A stretch of DNA of 46,462 bases from Alphaproteobacteria bacterium (lineage in GTDB: Bacteria > Pseudomonadota > Alphaproteobacteria > Rs-D84): positions 1 through 46,462 of the forward strand of contig WRCO01000007.1 in NCBI GenBank assembly GCA_009783855.1, given 5' to 3'. Of the stretch, positions 8,089 through 17,388 are shown in pieces. Position numbers and translations under genes: made by a program. Numbering within the stretch: the first letter of the stretch is position 1; each line of letters starts with the position of its first letter. Below the pieces are notes generated by a model. The model did not search any database and was not told the DNA's origin. It worked only from the letters and a program-made list of their open reading frames with translations.

Positions 8089-9332
8089 AAAGAAATTTTA
8101 ATAAATGGTTCACCGTCCGCGTCGCGACCGATATTATGGTCATGCTTGCGTTTCTTCTTGCCATAGTGGCGGCGACGCTTGTCGCGACGGGCCCGGGGCG
8201 CCGTTCTGCGACGTATGACAATTTTGAAACCACAGTATCTGTCCAGGCGGGCGACACCCTTGCGCGTCTTTTGTCGGCCCAAGGCATAACAAATTCGGAC
8301 ATCCATCAAATCGCCGCCCTTCTTCGCAGCAATCACAGGATACGGTCTATTCGCGCCGGCTCTGACCAGCTTATTTTCGTCCGCGTCGCCGAAGAAGCCC
8401 CGGTGCACAAGATAATATTGGCGCCAAGCCCCTTCCGCCAAATCCAAATAACGCACACGGACGGCGCGTGGACCACGCAAATGGTGGAAATGGAGCGCGA
8501 TATCCGCATAGTCCGCAAAAGCGGCGAAATCCGCCACGGGGATTCGTTCTATGTCGCGGGCACGCGCGCCGGAATTCCGCCCGGCATTTTGGCGGATATG
8601 TTCGACCTCCTTGCGTTTGAAATAGACTTTGAGCGCGACGTTCGCGCGGGTCAGCAGTTTTCGGTCATGTACGAAGAGCACTTCATCGAAGGCGAACGCG
8701 TGCGAAACGGACCCGTTGTAAAAATATCGTTCCATGCGCGCCGCGGTCATGTCCGGATGTACCGGTTCCGTTCGCCCGACGGCAAAGTCGGATATTACGA
8801 CGAAAACGGCGACGGCGCGGTAAAGACGTTAAAGCGCACGCCCATCAACAACGCCCGTGTGACAAGTTCGTTCGGCAACCGCCGGCATCCCGTATTGGGC
8901 TTTACGCGCGCGCATCGCGGCGTTGATTTCCGCGCGGCGCACGGCACCCCCATACCTGCGGCGGGCGCCGGCACCGTCATTGTCCGCCGATTCTGTCCCA
9001 GTTATGGGAACTTTGTGCGGATACGGCACGGCAACGGGTTCGAGACTTTGTACGCCCATATGTCGCGGTTTGCGCCGGGCGTGAATGTCGGAACGCATGT
9101 AAGGCAGGGGCAGATTATCGGATTCGTGGGCTCTACCGGCGTGTCGACCGGGCCGCATCTTCATTACGAAATCATCCGCAACGGCGTGCATGTCAATCCC
9201 ATGACCGTGAAATTGCCGGCGATAGAGAACCTGTCGCCCGCGAACAAGAAAATCTTTGCGGAAATCCGCGATAAAATCGACGCCTCGTACGAAGTCCTTT
9301 CCCGCCATCCGGATATGTTTATACAGTTGTGA
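8076..9332 (+). CDS. M23 family metallopeptidase
   Basis: 418 aa; N-terminal TM, SSFGNRRHPVLGFTRAHRGVDFRAAHGTPI...GPHLHYEI. Confidence 0.95.
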   Translation: MRKSKRNFNKWFTVRVATDIMVMLAFLLAIVAATLVATGPGRRSATYDNFETTVSVQAGDTLARLLSAQGITNSDIHQIAALLRSNHRIRSIRAGSDQLIFVRVAEEAPVHKIILAPSPFRQIQITHTDGAWTTQMVEMERDIRIVRKSGEIRHGDSFYVAGTRAGIPPGILADMFDLLAFEIDFERDVRAGQQFSVMYEEHFIEGERVRNGPVVKISFHARRGHVRMYRFRSPDGKVGYYDENGDGAVKTLKRTPINNARVTSSFGNRRHPVLGFTRAHRGVDFRAAHGTPIPAAGAGTVIVRRFCPSYGNFVRIRHGNGFETLYAHMSRFAPGVNVGTHVRQGQIIGFVGSTGVSTGPHLHYEIIRNGVHVNPMTVKLPAIENLSPANKKIFAEIRDKIDASYEVLSRHPDMFIQL

Positions 9333-9333
9333 C

Positions 9334-9363
9334 CAGTTATTGGTTATTATTAACTAATAACTG
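9334..9363. repeat. Imperfect hairpin of TAACTGAT-type words
   Basis: CAGTTATTGGTTATTATTAACTAATAACTG. Confidence 0.6.
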
Positions 9364-9458
9364 ATAACTTCTTGACTTTCTTGTTTGAAAACCGCTATTA
9401 TCCCCGGCAGAGAAACCGGGGGCGGAGAGAAAACGTTAGAATTGGAAAGATAATAAAC

Positions 9459-10052
9459 ATGATGCTGTCCGGGCCCGAAATATTGAAACAGACAAAGCCG
9501 TCGCTTTGGGGCAAAACAAAATATCTGTTCACAAGAAACCCGATACATTTGCGGCCGAATATTATAATAGAACCGTTCGACCCCAAATTCTGCGGGTCTA
9601 ATTCGTATGACATACACCTTGGTCCCGCGTTGCGGTTTTATCACAAAGATGTCGAATTGCCTCCGAAAGATGAAAACGCGACGTACGAAGTCGTGATGAC
9701 CCCGGAAGATGGCTATCTTTTATGGCCCGGTGAATTCTGTCTTGGCACCACTGTCGAATATACCGAAACATACAACCTTGTTCCGCAATTAAGCGGCCGG
9801 TCGTCTACCGCCCGCATGGGGCTTGCCATCCATGTGACCGCAGGGTTTGGCGACGACGGTTTTTGCGGAAACTGGACGCTTGAAATCGTGAACCTGTCGA
9901 ACAATCTTGTCCGCCTTTTGCCCGGCATGAGGCTTGGACAGCTTTATTACCTTCCCATCAAAGGAAAATCCAAAGAATACGCCGGAAGATACAAAGGTCA
10001 GCGCGAGGCAACCGCATGCAGGCTTTATAAGGATAATCAAAACGGCGCATAG
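9459..10052 (+). CDS. dcd: dCTP deaminase
   Basis: MMLSGPEIL..., CGSNSYDIHLG, QLSGRSSTARMGLAIHVTAGFGDDGFCGNWTLEI. Confidence 0.92.
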   Translation: MMLSGPEILKQTKPSLWGKTKYLFTRNPIHLRPNIIIEPFDPKFCGSNSYDIHLGPALRFYHKDVELPPKDENATYEVVMTPEDGYLLWPGEFCLGTTVEYTETYNLVPQLSGRSSTARMGLAIHVTAGFGDDGFCGNWTLEIVNLSNNLVRLLPGMRLGQLYYLPIKGKSKEYAGRYKGQREATACRLYKDNQNGA

Positions 10053-10061
10053 CGCCGTTTT
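10039..10061 (+). terminator. Rho-independent terminator after dcd
   Basis: AAAACGGCGCATAGCGCCGTTTT. Confidence 0.7.
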
Positions 10062-10167
10062 GGAGTGTGAAGTGTGCAGTGTGAAGTTGATGTGTTCGCT
10101 TCGCTCACAGTATATTAATCAAATAACTGTCGGCGCAAGCCGACGCCACAACTCCACACTTCACACT
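10062..10167. repeat. Imperfect inverted repeat of GTGTGAAG words
   Basis: GGAGTGTGAAGTGTGCAGTGTGAAGTTG and CAACTCCACACTTCACACT. Confidence 0.6.
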
Positions 10168-10195
10168 AAAAAACGCGCCTTTCGGCGCGTTTTTT
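10168..10195 (-). terminator. Rho-independent terminator of the acyl-CoA synthetase gene (symmetric)
   Basis: AAAAAACGCGCCTTTCGGCGCGTTTTTT. Confidence 0.75.
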
Positions 10196-11780
10196 ATTCC
10201 GATCGGTCCGGGAACTCTCCGGCGTCAAGCATATTCTTGATTTCAAAATGTTTGATTTTCTTTGCGGATGTTTGCGGAAGCTCGGCTTCGGTAATCGCAA
10301 AATGGTGCACCCATTTATACGGCGCGATTTTAAGGTTCGACAGTTTCAACAACTGTGCGACGCGCGCGACCGTTGTGCCGGGTTCGACTTGGAATACCGC
10401 GTACGGCACGGTTTTGCCGCGAATCTGGCGCTCTACAACCGCCGCCGCAAGTATTTCGGCGTTCATCAGATACAGGTCTTCCAATTCGTCCGGGTACACA
10501 TTCTTGCCGGAATCAAGCACGACAATCTGTTTCGCCCTTCCCTTTACGACAAGGCGCTTTTTGGAATCAATTCTACCCAAATCGCCCGTTTTGAACCACC
10601 CGTCTTCAAACGCGGCCGCGTTGGCTTCCGGGTTATCCACATAGCCGTCCATAACAAGATTGCCGCGCACCCATATTTCGCCGACGCCGTCTTTGTCCGG
10701 ATTGTGGATTTTGATTTCGTTGCCCGGAAGCGGTCCCGCGATATTCCGCGTGCCGTCCGCCATTATAAAGTCAAAGTTAAAGTTCGCCGGCCCCGTCGTT
10801 TCGGTAAGGCCGTAACAGTCCCCGACCACAAAGCCAAGCGCTTCGTAGAATTTGCGAATGTTCGGCTTTAACGTTGCGCCGGCGCTGCAAAGAACGTACA
10901 CTCTGCCGCCGAATATATCGTGAATCGGCTGTGTCACTTTTTTCACAATGAACCCAAGCCCGACGGCGCGCAATACGCCGCGCAGCCCAAGGATTATCCG
11001 AAACGCGGTGTATTTTTTCTTTTCCTTTATGCCTTCGATGATTTTTTTATAAAAGCCTTCCCAGACGCGCGGCACGGCCGGAATCGCATGCGGGCGGTAT
11101 TTTTTGAAGTCTTCCAAAAATTCGCGCGGGTTAAGGACCGTTTGCAAAAGCAAACCCATTTTCAAACGCACCGGCACCATTATGTTCACCACAACGCCGT
11201 ATATGTGATACAGCGGAAGGAATCCGTAAACTATGTCCCCCGGGCGAAGGACGGAATTATACATCTGCATCCCTTCGCCAAGCGCGATAAGATTGGCGTG
11301 CGTAAGGCCCACGATTTTCGGCTTGCTTGTCGTGCCGGATGTGAACGACAGTTGCGCTATGTCGCACTTGTTCACGTCGCCGGGTTTGAAGTCTTTGGGG
11401 TTCGTGGTATCCGGTGTTTCAATGTCGAACATTTCCGCCGCGCCTTCGCAAAAGAAGTTCTTTTGCGCCAATGCAAGCTTGCAATTCGTGTGCTTCATCA
11501 TGCTTACGTGCTCCGCGCTGCAAAGCCCGGTGTCAAGCATCAACGCCTTTGCGCCCAATGATGTTATGGCGAAATACGATTTGATGAATTCCGGCGTGTT
11601 GATGGATAGAATTGCGACCGTGTCGCCTCTTTTTATCCCCCATTTTTGGGCCAACAGCACCGCGCGTTTTTTTACATTTGTTAACAAGTCTGCGAACGTT
11701 TCGTTTTCCCGGACAAAGAAAATACGGTCTTTGTTCTCGGTACAAGCGTCCCGCAGCATTTCATACATATTCTTTACCAT
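10194..11780 (-). CDS. AMP-dependent acyl-CoA synthetase/ligase
   Basis: 528 aa; LSFTSGTTSKPKIVGLTH, YGLTETTGP, GWFKTGDLGRID. Confidence 0.93.
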   Translation of the reverse strand: MVKNMYEMLRDACTENKDRIFFVRENETFADLLTNVKKRAVLLAQKWGIKRGDTVAILSINTPEFIKSYFAITSLGAKALMLDTGLCSAEHVSMMKHTNCKLALAQKNFFCEGAAEMFDIETPDTTNPKDFKPGDVNKCDIAQLSFTSGTTSKPKIVGLTHANLIALGEGMQMYNSVLRPGDIVYGFLPLYHIYGVVVNIMVPVRLKMGLLLQTVLNPREFLEDFKKYRPHAIPAVPRVWEGFYKKIIEGIKEKKKYTAFRIILGLRGVLRAVGLGFIVKKVTQPIHDIFGGRVYVLCSAGATLKPNIRKFYEALGFVVGDCYGLTETTGPANFNFDFIMADGTRNIAGPLPGNEIKIHNPDKDGVGEIWVRGNLVMDGYVDNPEANAAAFEDGWFKTGDLGRIDSKKRLVVKGRAKQIVVLDSGKNVYPDELEDLYLMNAEILAAAVVERQIRGKTVPYAVFQVEPGTTVARVAQLLKLSNLKIAPYKWVHHFAITEAELPQTSAKKIKHFEIKNMLDAGEFPDRSE

Positions 11781-11869
11781 GATAATGCCTTTTAGGTTGT
11801 TTGATACCAGTCGGTTGTATTAAATGACAATCGACGCAAAGTATGAGGGAATTTTTACCGAATCGCAAT

Positions 11870-11896
11870 AAAAAACGCGCGAAGCGCGTTCTTTGG
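11870..11896 (-). terminator. Terminator downstream of bamD
   Basis: Minus strand GAACGCGCTTCGCGCGTTTTTTATT. Confidence 0.6.
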
Positions 11897-11932
11897 TGCT
11901 GGTGGCTTGTGGCATTTCCCAGCCACCGGACA

Positions 11933-12655
11933 CTACAGTTTCTTCGTCCATTCATTGTCCGGGAAGTTCAAACGAAGCATTTCGGCGAATCCGTCCGCCT
12001 GTTCGGGCAATCCGATGGCCGTGTATGCTTCCGTCAATCGGAACATTGCTTCGGCGGTCATTTTGGTTTCCTGTGCTTCGGTTATGACCGATTGCAATTG
12101 CGTTATCGCGCTTGGCCAATTTTGCCTTGCCATATCGCGGCGGGCGGAATACATAACCTTGCCCGCTATGTAATTCTGCAGGATTATGATTTTATTGCGC
12201 GCGTTTTCGGCAAACTCGGTATCCGGGAATCTTGCGACCAGCTGTTGAAAAGTATTAAGCGCAAGGATGGACATCCCCGGTTCCCGGCGGACGTCCGAGA
12301 CTTGCCGAAAATATGACATTCCGCGCAGATAAAGAACATACGGCACGTCGCGGTGACCCGGATGGAACCGCATAAACCGGTCGGTAATCATCAACGCGCC
12401 CGCAAAATCGCGGTCAAGATACGATGCGTACGCCCCCATGATAAGCGCGTCCGCCGCCCACGGGCTTGCCGGGTGGGCGCGTTCCGCGTTTTGGAATTCT
12501 TCGGCGGCCGTTCTGAAATTCCGGCGTTCAAGCTGTCTGTACGCTTCGGTATAAAATTCTTCAATCGACCTTTCCGGCGGAATTTTCGTCCCGCCGCAGG
12601 CGGCAAGCGCAAGGCACAAGGCATACGGCATAAGGCATAAAAGTATTTTTTTCAT
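11933..12655 (-). CDS. bamD: Outer membrane protein assembly factor BamD
   Basis: Lipobox LALAACGG; EEFYTEAYRQLERRNFRTAAEEFQNAERAHPASPWAADALIMGAYASY. Confidence 0.9.
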   Translation of the reverse strand: MKKILLCLMPYALCLALAACGGTKIPPERSIEEFYTEAYRQLERRNFRTAAEEFQNAERAHPASPWAADALIMGAYASYLDRDFAGALMITDRFMRFHPGHRDVPYVLYLRGMSYFRQVSDVRREPGMSILALNTFQQLVARFPDTEFAENARNKIIILQNYIAGKVMYSARRDMARQNWPSAITQLQSVITEAQETKMTAEAMFRLTEAYTAIGLPEQADGFAEMLRLNFPDNEWTKKL

Positions 12656-12695
12656 ATCTTGATTTTTCCTTTGTCCGTGCAGTATAATCCCGCAA

Positions 12696-14189
12696 ATGTC
12701 ATTGCACAAGCATATTTTCAAAGTCGGCGCATGGACGGGCGTATCGCGCCTTCTTGGATTTGTCCGCGACCTTTTTATCGCCGCGGTGCTTGGCGCGGGC
12801 GTTCTGTCCGACATATTCTTTGCGGCGTTCAAATTGCCGAACATATTCCGCGACTGGCTTGGCGAAGGCGCGCTTAACGTCGCGTTCGTCCCGATGTTTT
12901 CCGGATACAAATCGCGCCCGAATATCGCAAGCTATTTCGCGTCGAATACTTTTTCGTGGCTTATGCTTGTCCTTCTTGGCGTCACCATTATCGCGACTAT
13001 ATTCATGCCTTTGATACTTATGGGGGGGTTGCCGGGATTTTCCGCCGTGCCGGGAAAAATGGAATTGACCGTAATCATCGCGCGGATTCTGTTTTTTTAC
13101 ATATTCCTTGTCTGCGGCGTTGGTTTTTTGTCCGCCATCCTTAACGCTTTTTCGGAATTCGCATACGCGGCGATGATGCCCGCCCTTCTTAATGCGTTTA
13201 TGATAGGCGGTCTTGTCGCGGCCGTTCATTTCGGCATAGCGGACGAGCGCGCGCTTTATATTCTGTCCGCCGCCGTGCTAATCGCGGGACTTGCCCAAGT
13301 TGCGATTCTTTTATGGCGGCTTCGCGCGCGAAAATTCGGATTGCGCATAATTCGACCGCGCGTCAACCAACGCATGAAGACGCTGTTCAAACGCATCGGC
13401 ATCGGGTTTGTCGGCACCGGATTCTATCAAATCAATATCATCATGGGCGCGTTGATTGCGTCGCTTCAATCCGGCGCCATATCGTATCTGTATTACGCCG
13501 ACCGCATGGTACAGCTTCCGTTCGCCATGGTCGGGCTTGCCGCCGGCACCGTGCTTTTGACAAGTTTGTCGGACGCCATAAAGGTAAAAAATTTGGCAAA
13601 AGTTCATCGCCAACAGAACGCCGTATTGTCCGGGACCCTTATATGGATTTTCCCAAGCATGGTCGGGTTGTTCGCGCTTGCCGTGCCGATTATGCAGTTC
13701 GTGTTCGAACGCGGCGCATGGACGCACGACGCGACGCTTGCCACCGCGGCGGTGATAATGATTTTGTGCATCGGATTGCCCGCCATGTCGATTGGCCAGA
13801 TTTATCAGAAAACCCTCTATGCCGCACAGGATATGAAGACACCGGTGAAGATGTCGATAATATCGCTTGTCGTGTCGGGCGCGCTTTTTATCGCGCTGTT
13901 CCCATGGATAGGATTTCTGTCCGTGCCCGTCGGAACCGTCGTCGGAGGATATTTGCGCGACGCCCTTCTTATCATCGCATGCCGCCGCAAAGGGTTGTTC
14001 AAAGTATCCGCCCAGACTTTAAGAAAGTGCGCGATGTTTCTTGGCCTGTCTTTTGCCATGGGCGTGGGATTATGGGCCGTCCGCGACGCGGGATTGATAA
14101 CAGGATTGTTTTCTTTGGGCGCGGTCATAGCATTGGCCGCCGCGCTTTATATGCCGATTGCACTGCTTGTTAACAAAAAGTTGAAGTAA
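12696..14189 (+). CDS. murJ: Lipid II flippase MurJ
   Basis: 497 aa; GVSRLLGFVRDLFIAAVLGAGVLSDIFFAAFKLPNIFRDWLGEGALNVAFVP. Confidence 0.96.
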   Translation: MSLHKHIFKVGAWTGVSRLLGFVRDLFIAAVLGAGVLSDIFFAAFKLPNIFRDWLGEGALNVAFVPMFSGYKSRPNIASYFASNTFSWLMLVLLGVTIIATIFMPLILMGGLPGFSAVPGKMELTVIIARILFFYIFLVCGVGFLSAILNAFSEFAYAAMMPALLNAFMIGGLVAAVHFGIADERALYILSAAVLIAGLAQVAILLWRLRARKFGLRIIRPRVNQRMKTLFKRIGIGFVGTGFYQINIIMGALIASLQSGAISYLYYADRMVQLPFAMVGLAAGTVLLTSLSDAIKVKNLAKVHRQQNAVLSGTLIWIFPSMVGLFALAVPIMQFVFERGAWTHDATLATAAVIMILCIGLPAMSIGQIYQKTLYAAQDMKTPVKMSIISLVVSGALFIALFPWIGFLSVPVGTVVGGYLRDALLIIACRRKGLFKVSAQTLRKCAMFLGLSFAMGVGLWAVRDAGLITGLFSLGAVIALAAALYMPIALLVNKKLK

Positions 14190-14258
14190 AAAATTTGCTT
14201 TTTTCCAAGTGCCGTTTTATGATATAATCAAGACAAGGAAATTAACAGGAGGAAATCC

Positions 14259-15101
14259 ATGAGAAAAATAATATCGATTGTCGCATTACCCCTTGCGCTT
14301 GCCGCGTGCGGCCAGAAGATGGGCGGGGGGCACATGGGCGATTTTAATCCACAGCTTGCGCATGAAACGCTTGGCGGTTCGTTTGCTTCGCAACCTGCTC
14401 CGTATCTTTTGGCCGCCGGTCCGAACTTTCACATAGGCGCGCCGTTCCGGGTCGAAAACGTGCAATACAATCCGGCCGAAGACATGAATTATAACGAAGT
14501 CGGAATCGCCGGAATCATCCCGCTTGAAATGAACGGAGTCCGCACGACCAACGGCGAATTGTTCAATTCCAATCAGATGCTTGCGACAAGCAAGGTTTTA
14601 CCGCTTCCGTCCATTGTTCGCGTGACCAATCTTGAAAACGGCGCGTCGGCGGTGCTTCGCGTCAATAACCGCGGTCCGTTTGTAAATTCCCGCATCATGG
14701 ACGTATCGCCCGCGGCGGCGCGCGTGCTGCGCATGACCGGACAAACCCGGGTTCAGGTTCAGATACTGCCCGAAGAATCCACCCAGGTTCGTAACGCCAC
14801 GCTTGGCATAACGGATGCCGCACCGGCCGCCGCCATGGCCGCGCCCGCATCGGCCGCAGGTGGACCGTTCGCGGTACAAGTTGGCGCATTCTTTGCCGAA
14901 GACAGCGCGCGCTCGTTGGCCCAACGCATCGGATATATCGGTCATGTGACGATAGTGCCCGAAGACGGAATGTTCAAAGTTCGCATTGCCGGACTTGACG
15001 CATCGGCCGCACGCAACGCCATCGACACATTGCGCCGCAATGAAAACATGTCGCCGGGATTGCTTGAAAACGGCAGATGGGTGAATGCTGATTCGATATA
15101 A
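14259..15101 (+). CDS. rlpA: RlpA-like septal ring lipoprotein (DPBB + SPOR)
   Basis: Lipobox LAACGQ, VRVTNLENGASAVLRVNNRGPFVNSRIMDVSPAAARVL, C-terminal SPOR-like segment; SD AGGAGG. Confidence 0.88.
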   Translation: MRKIISIVALPLALAACGQKMGGGHMGDFNPQLAHETLGGSFASQPAPYLLAAGPNFHIGAPFRVENVQYNPAEDMNYNEVGIAGIIPLEMNGVRTTNGELFNSNQMLATSKVLPLPSIVRVTNLENGASAVLRVNNRGPFVNSRIMDVSPAAARVLRMTGQTRVQVQILPEESTQVRNATLGITDAAPAAAMAAPASAAGGPFAVQVGAFFAEDSARSLAQRIGYIGHVTIVPEDGMFKVRIAGLDASAARNAIDTLRRNENMSPGLLENGRWVNADSI

Positions 15102-15129
15102 AAAAACCGCCCGATGGGCGGCTTTTTTT
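15101..15129. terminator. Bidirectional terminator after rlpA
   Basis: AAAAAACCGCCCGATGGGCGGCTTTTTTT. Confidence 0.8.
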
Positions 15130-15194
15130 CGGTATTCGGATACCGAATGAATAGGTGATTGATTTCCGCTTTTCTTCATGCTATCATCCCGTCC

Positions 15195-16103
15195 ATGAAA
15201 AAAACACATTCCGGTTTTGTCGCAATCATCGGGCCGACCAATGCGGGCAAGTCTACGCTGCTTAACTCCATCATGGGGCGCAAGGTTTCCATAGTGTCGC
15301 ATAAAGTCCAGACCACGCGCACGCGTAACCGCGCCGTGAAGATGGTTGATGATGTTCAACTTATTTTCGTCGATACGCCGGGGATTTTCAAACCCGCGCG
15401 GCGTCTTGACCGTGCTATGGTTTCCGCCGCCATGGACGCTTTGTCCGATGCGGATGCCATATTGCTTCTAGTTGACGCAACAAAAGGAATAACGAATACG
15501 GTTAATGAATTAATCGGCAAATCTCGAATTTCGAATCTCAAATCTCAAATCCCTGCGTTTGCTGTAATTAATAAAACCGACGCGGTGGCAAAGCCCGCCC
15601 TGCTTCCCATTGCCGCGGAATTGGCGGAACTTGCGCCGTTCAAAGAAATCTTTATGATTTCCGCGTTGAAAAAAGATTCAATCGCGCCGATGCTTTCATC
15701 GCTTGCCGCCGTTATGCCGGAGGGACCGTATTTATTCGATGCGGCGGACGCGCTTGACGTGCCGGACGAATTATATTTGGCGGAACTTACGCGCGAAAAA
15801 ATATATAAATATATTCATCAGGAATTGCCGTATCGGATTCATGTCGCAACGGAAAAAGTCGAACAGGCGGAAGACGGCGTGCTTGATATATATCAAAAAA
15901 TCGTTGTGGCTTCACAGGGCCATAAAAAGATTATCGTGGGACGCGGCGGCGCGCAATTAAAACAAATCGGCACCGCCGCGCGCCACGATATTCAAGACCA
16001 GTGGGGCGTTCCCGCCCGGCTTCATATCTTTGTCCGCGTCGAACCCGATTGGGAAAACCGGCGCGAGAATTACGAAGACCAGGGACTTTCGTTTGGTAAA
16101 TAG
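15195..16103 (+). CDS. era: GTPase Era
   Basis: GPTNAGKSTLLN, VDTPGI, NKTD and a KH-domain C-terminus (KKIIVGRGGAQLKQIG). Confidence 0.95.
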   Translation: MKKTHSGFVAIIGPTNAGKSTLLNSIMGRKVSIVSHKVQTTRTRNRAVKMVDDVQLIFVDTPGIFKPARRLDRAMVSAAMDALSDADAILLLVDATKGITNTVNELIGKSRISNLKSQIPAFAVINKTDAVAKPALLPIAAELAELAPFKEIFMISALKKDSIAPMLSSLAAVMPEGPYLFDAADALDVPDELYLAELTREKIYKYIHQELPYRIHVATEKVEQAEDGVLDIYQKIVVASQGHKKIIVGRGGAQLKQIGTAARHDIQDQWGVPARLHIFVRVEPDWENRRENYEDQGLSFGK

Positions 16104-16105
16104 CC

Positions 16106-17197
16106 ATGCTTGTATCCGAATTTGATTTTGATTTGCCCGCCGAACTTGTCGCGCAACATCCGTTGGAACGCCGCGACGCATCGCGGATGCTGGTTGTCCA
16201 AAGCGGCGAATTGCGCGACCGGCGCATCGCCGATTTCGCATCGTTTTTGCAACCCGGCGATGTGGTTGTGTTCAATAATTCCAAAGTCATACCCGCGCGC
16301 TTTGACGCGACGGATGCCGCGGGCAAGACGCATGAAATCACGTTGCATACAAAGGCGGACGGCGATGCCACCCGCAGCATTGGCGAAGGGTGGTGGAGTT
16401 TGTGCAAAAAATTCGGCGCGTTCAAAATCGGCGATGAATTGACCATGACGGACGGCACGAAAATCGTCGTGCGCGGCATTGACGACGAAAGCGGACTGTT
16501 AATCGAATTCTTGTGCGCGGACCTGTTTTCGGTGCTGGACAAAGTCGGCAAAATGCCCCTTCCCCCATATATGAAGCGCGGCGAAGAATCGGCGGACCGC
16601 GACCGCTATCAAACCGTATACGCAAGCGCTGCGGGCAGCATGGCCGCGCCCACCGCCGGATTGCACTTTACGCCGGAATTGCTTTCCGCCATCCGGGGCG
16701 CAGGTGCGGAGATTGTAAATATAACTTTGCACATTGGCGCGGGAACATGGATGCCGGTGAAATCGGACGACACCACGGACCATAAAATGCACAGCGAATG
16801 GGGCGTGATTACGCCGGAGCAATCGGAAATCATTAACCGCGCCGCGCGGGTTATCGCGGTCGGAACCACATCAATGCGGTTGTTGGAAAGCGCGGCTGTC
16901 CCCACCCAAGATTTCGCAAGCGATAAATCGCCAACGAAATCCATCCCGCCCCGCTTGCGGGGCGGGACGCGCATAAGCGCGTTCTGTGGAACAACAGATA
17001 TTTTCATCACGCCGGGTTTTGAATTCAAAGTCGTCGATGTATTGCTTACCAATTTTCATTTGCCGAAATCGACTTTGTTTATGCTTGTGTCCGCGTTCGC
17101 GGGCTTGCCGGAAATAAAGGTTGCATACGCCCACGCGGTCGAACAAAAATATCGTTTCTTTTCGTACGGCGATTGCTGTTTGCTGTTTCGGAAATAA
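16106..17197 (+). CDS. queA: S-adenosylmethionine:tRNA ribosyltransferase-isomerase
   Basis: FDFDLPAELVAQHPLERRDASRMLV, PTAGLHFTPELL, VVDVLLTNFHLPKSTLFMLVSAFAG; contains a 23-aa in-frame insert. Confidence 0.95.
   Translation: MLVSEFDFDLPAELVAQHPLERRDASRMLVVQSGELRDRRIADFASFLQPGDVVVFNNSKVIPARFDATDAAGKTHEITLHTKADGDATRSIGEGWWSLCKKFGAFKIGDELTMTDGTKIVVRGIDDESGLLIEFLCADLFSVLDKVGKMPLPPYMKRGEESADRDRYQTVYASAAGSMAAPTAGLHFTPELLSAIRGAGAEIVNITLHIGAGTWMPVKSDDTTDHKMHSEWGVITPEQSEIINRAARVIAVGTTSMRLLESAAVPTQDFASDKSPTKSIPPRLRGGTRISAFCGTTDIFITPGFEFKVVDVLLTNFHLPKSTLFMLVSAFAGLPEIKVAYAHAVEQKYRFFSYGDCCLLFRK
16899..16967 (+). repeat. 69-bp palindromic repeat, in-frame copy in queA
   Basis: TCCCCACCCAAGATTTCGCAAGCGATAAATCGCCAACGAAATCCATCCCGCCCCGCTTGCGGGGCGGGA. 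Confidence 0.9.
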
Positions 17198-17237
17198 ACT
17201 TGATTTCCTTGAATTTCTGTGATTAAATCCGGCCCGT

Positions 17238-17313
17238 GCCGGCCTAGCTCAGCTGGTAGAGCACTTCATTCGTAATGAAGGGGTCGCAGGTTCGAATCCT
17301 GTGGCCGGCACCA
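17238..17313 (+). tRNA. tRNA-Thr (anticodon CGT), CCA encoded
   Basis: GCCGGCC...CTTCA-TTCGTAA-TGAAG...GGTTCGAATCC...GGCCGGCACCA cloverleaf. Confidence 0.95.
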
Positions 17314-17386
17314 TCCCCCACCCAAGATTTCATAGGCGATAAATCGCCAACGAAGCCTGTTCCGCCCACGATGCCGGGGGCCGGGA
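17314..17386 (+). repeat. Copy of the 69-bp palindromic repeat abutting the tRNA-Thr 3' end
   Basis: TCCCCCACCCAAGATTTCATAGGCGATAAATCGCCAACGAAGCCTGTTCCGCCCACGATGCCGGGGGCCGGGA. Confidence 0.85.
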
Positions 17387-17388
17387 AA

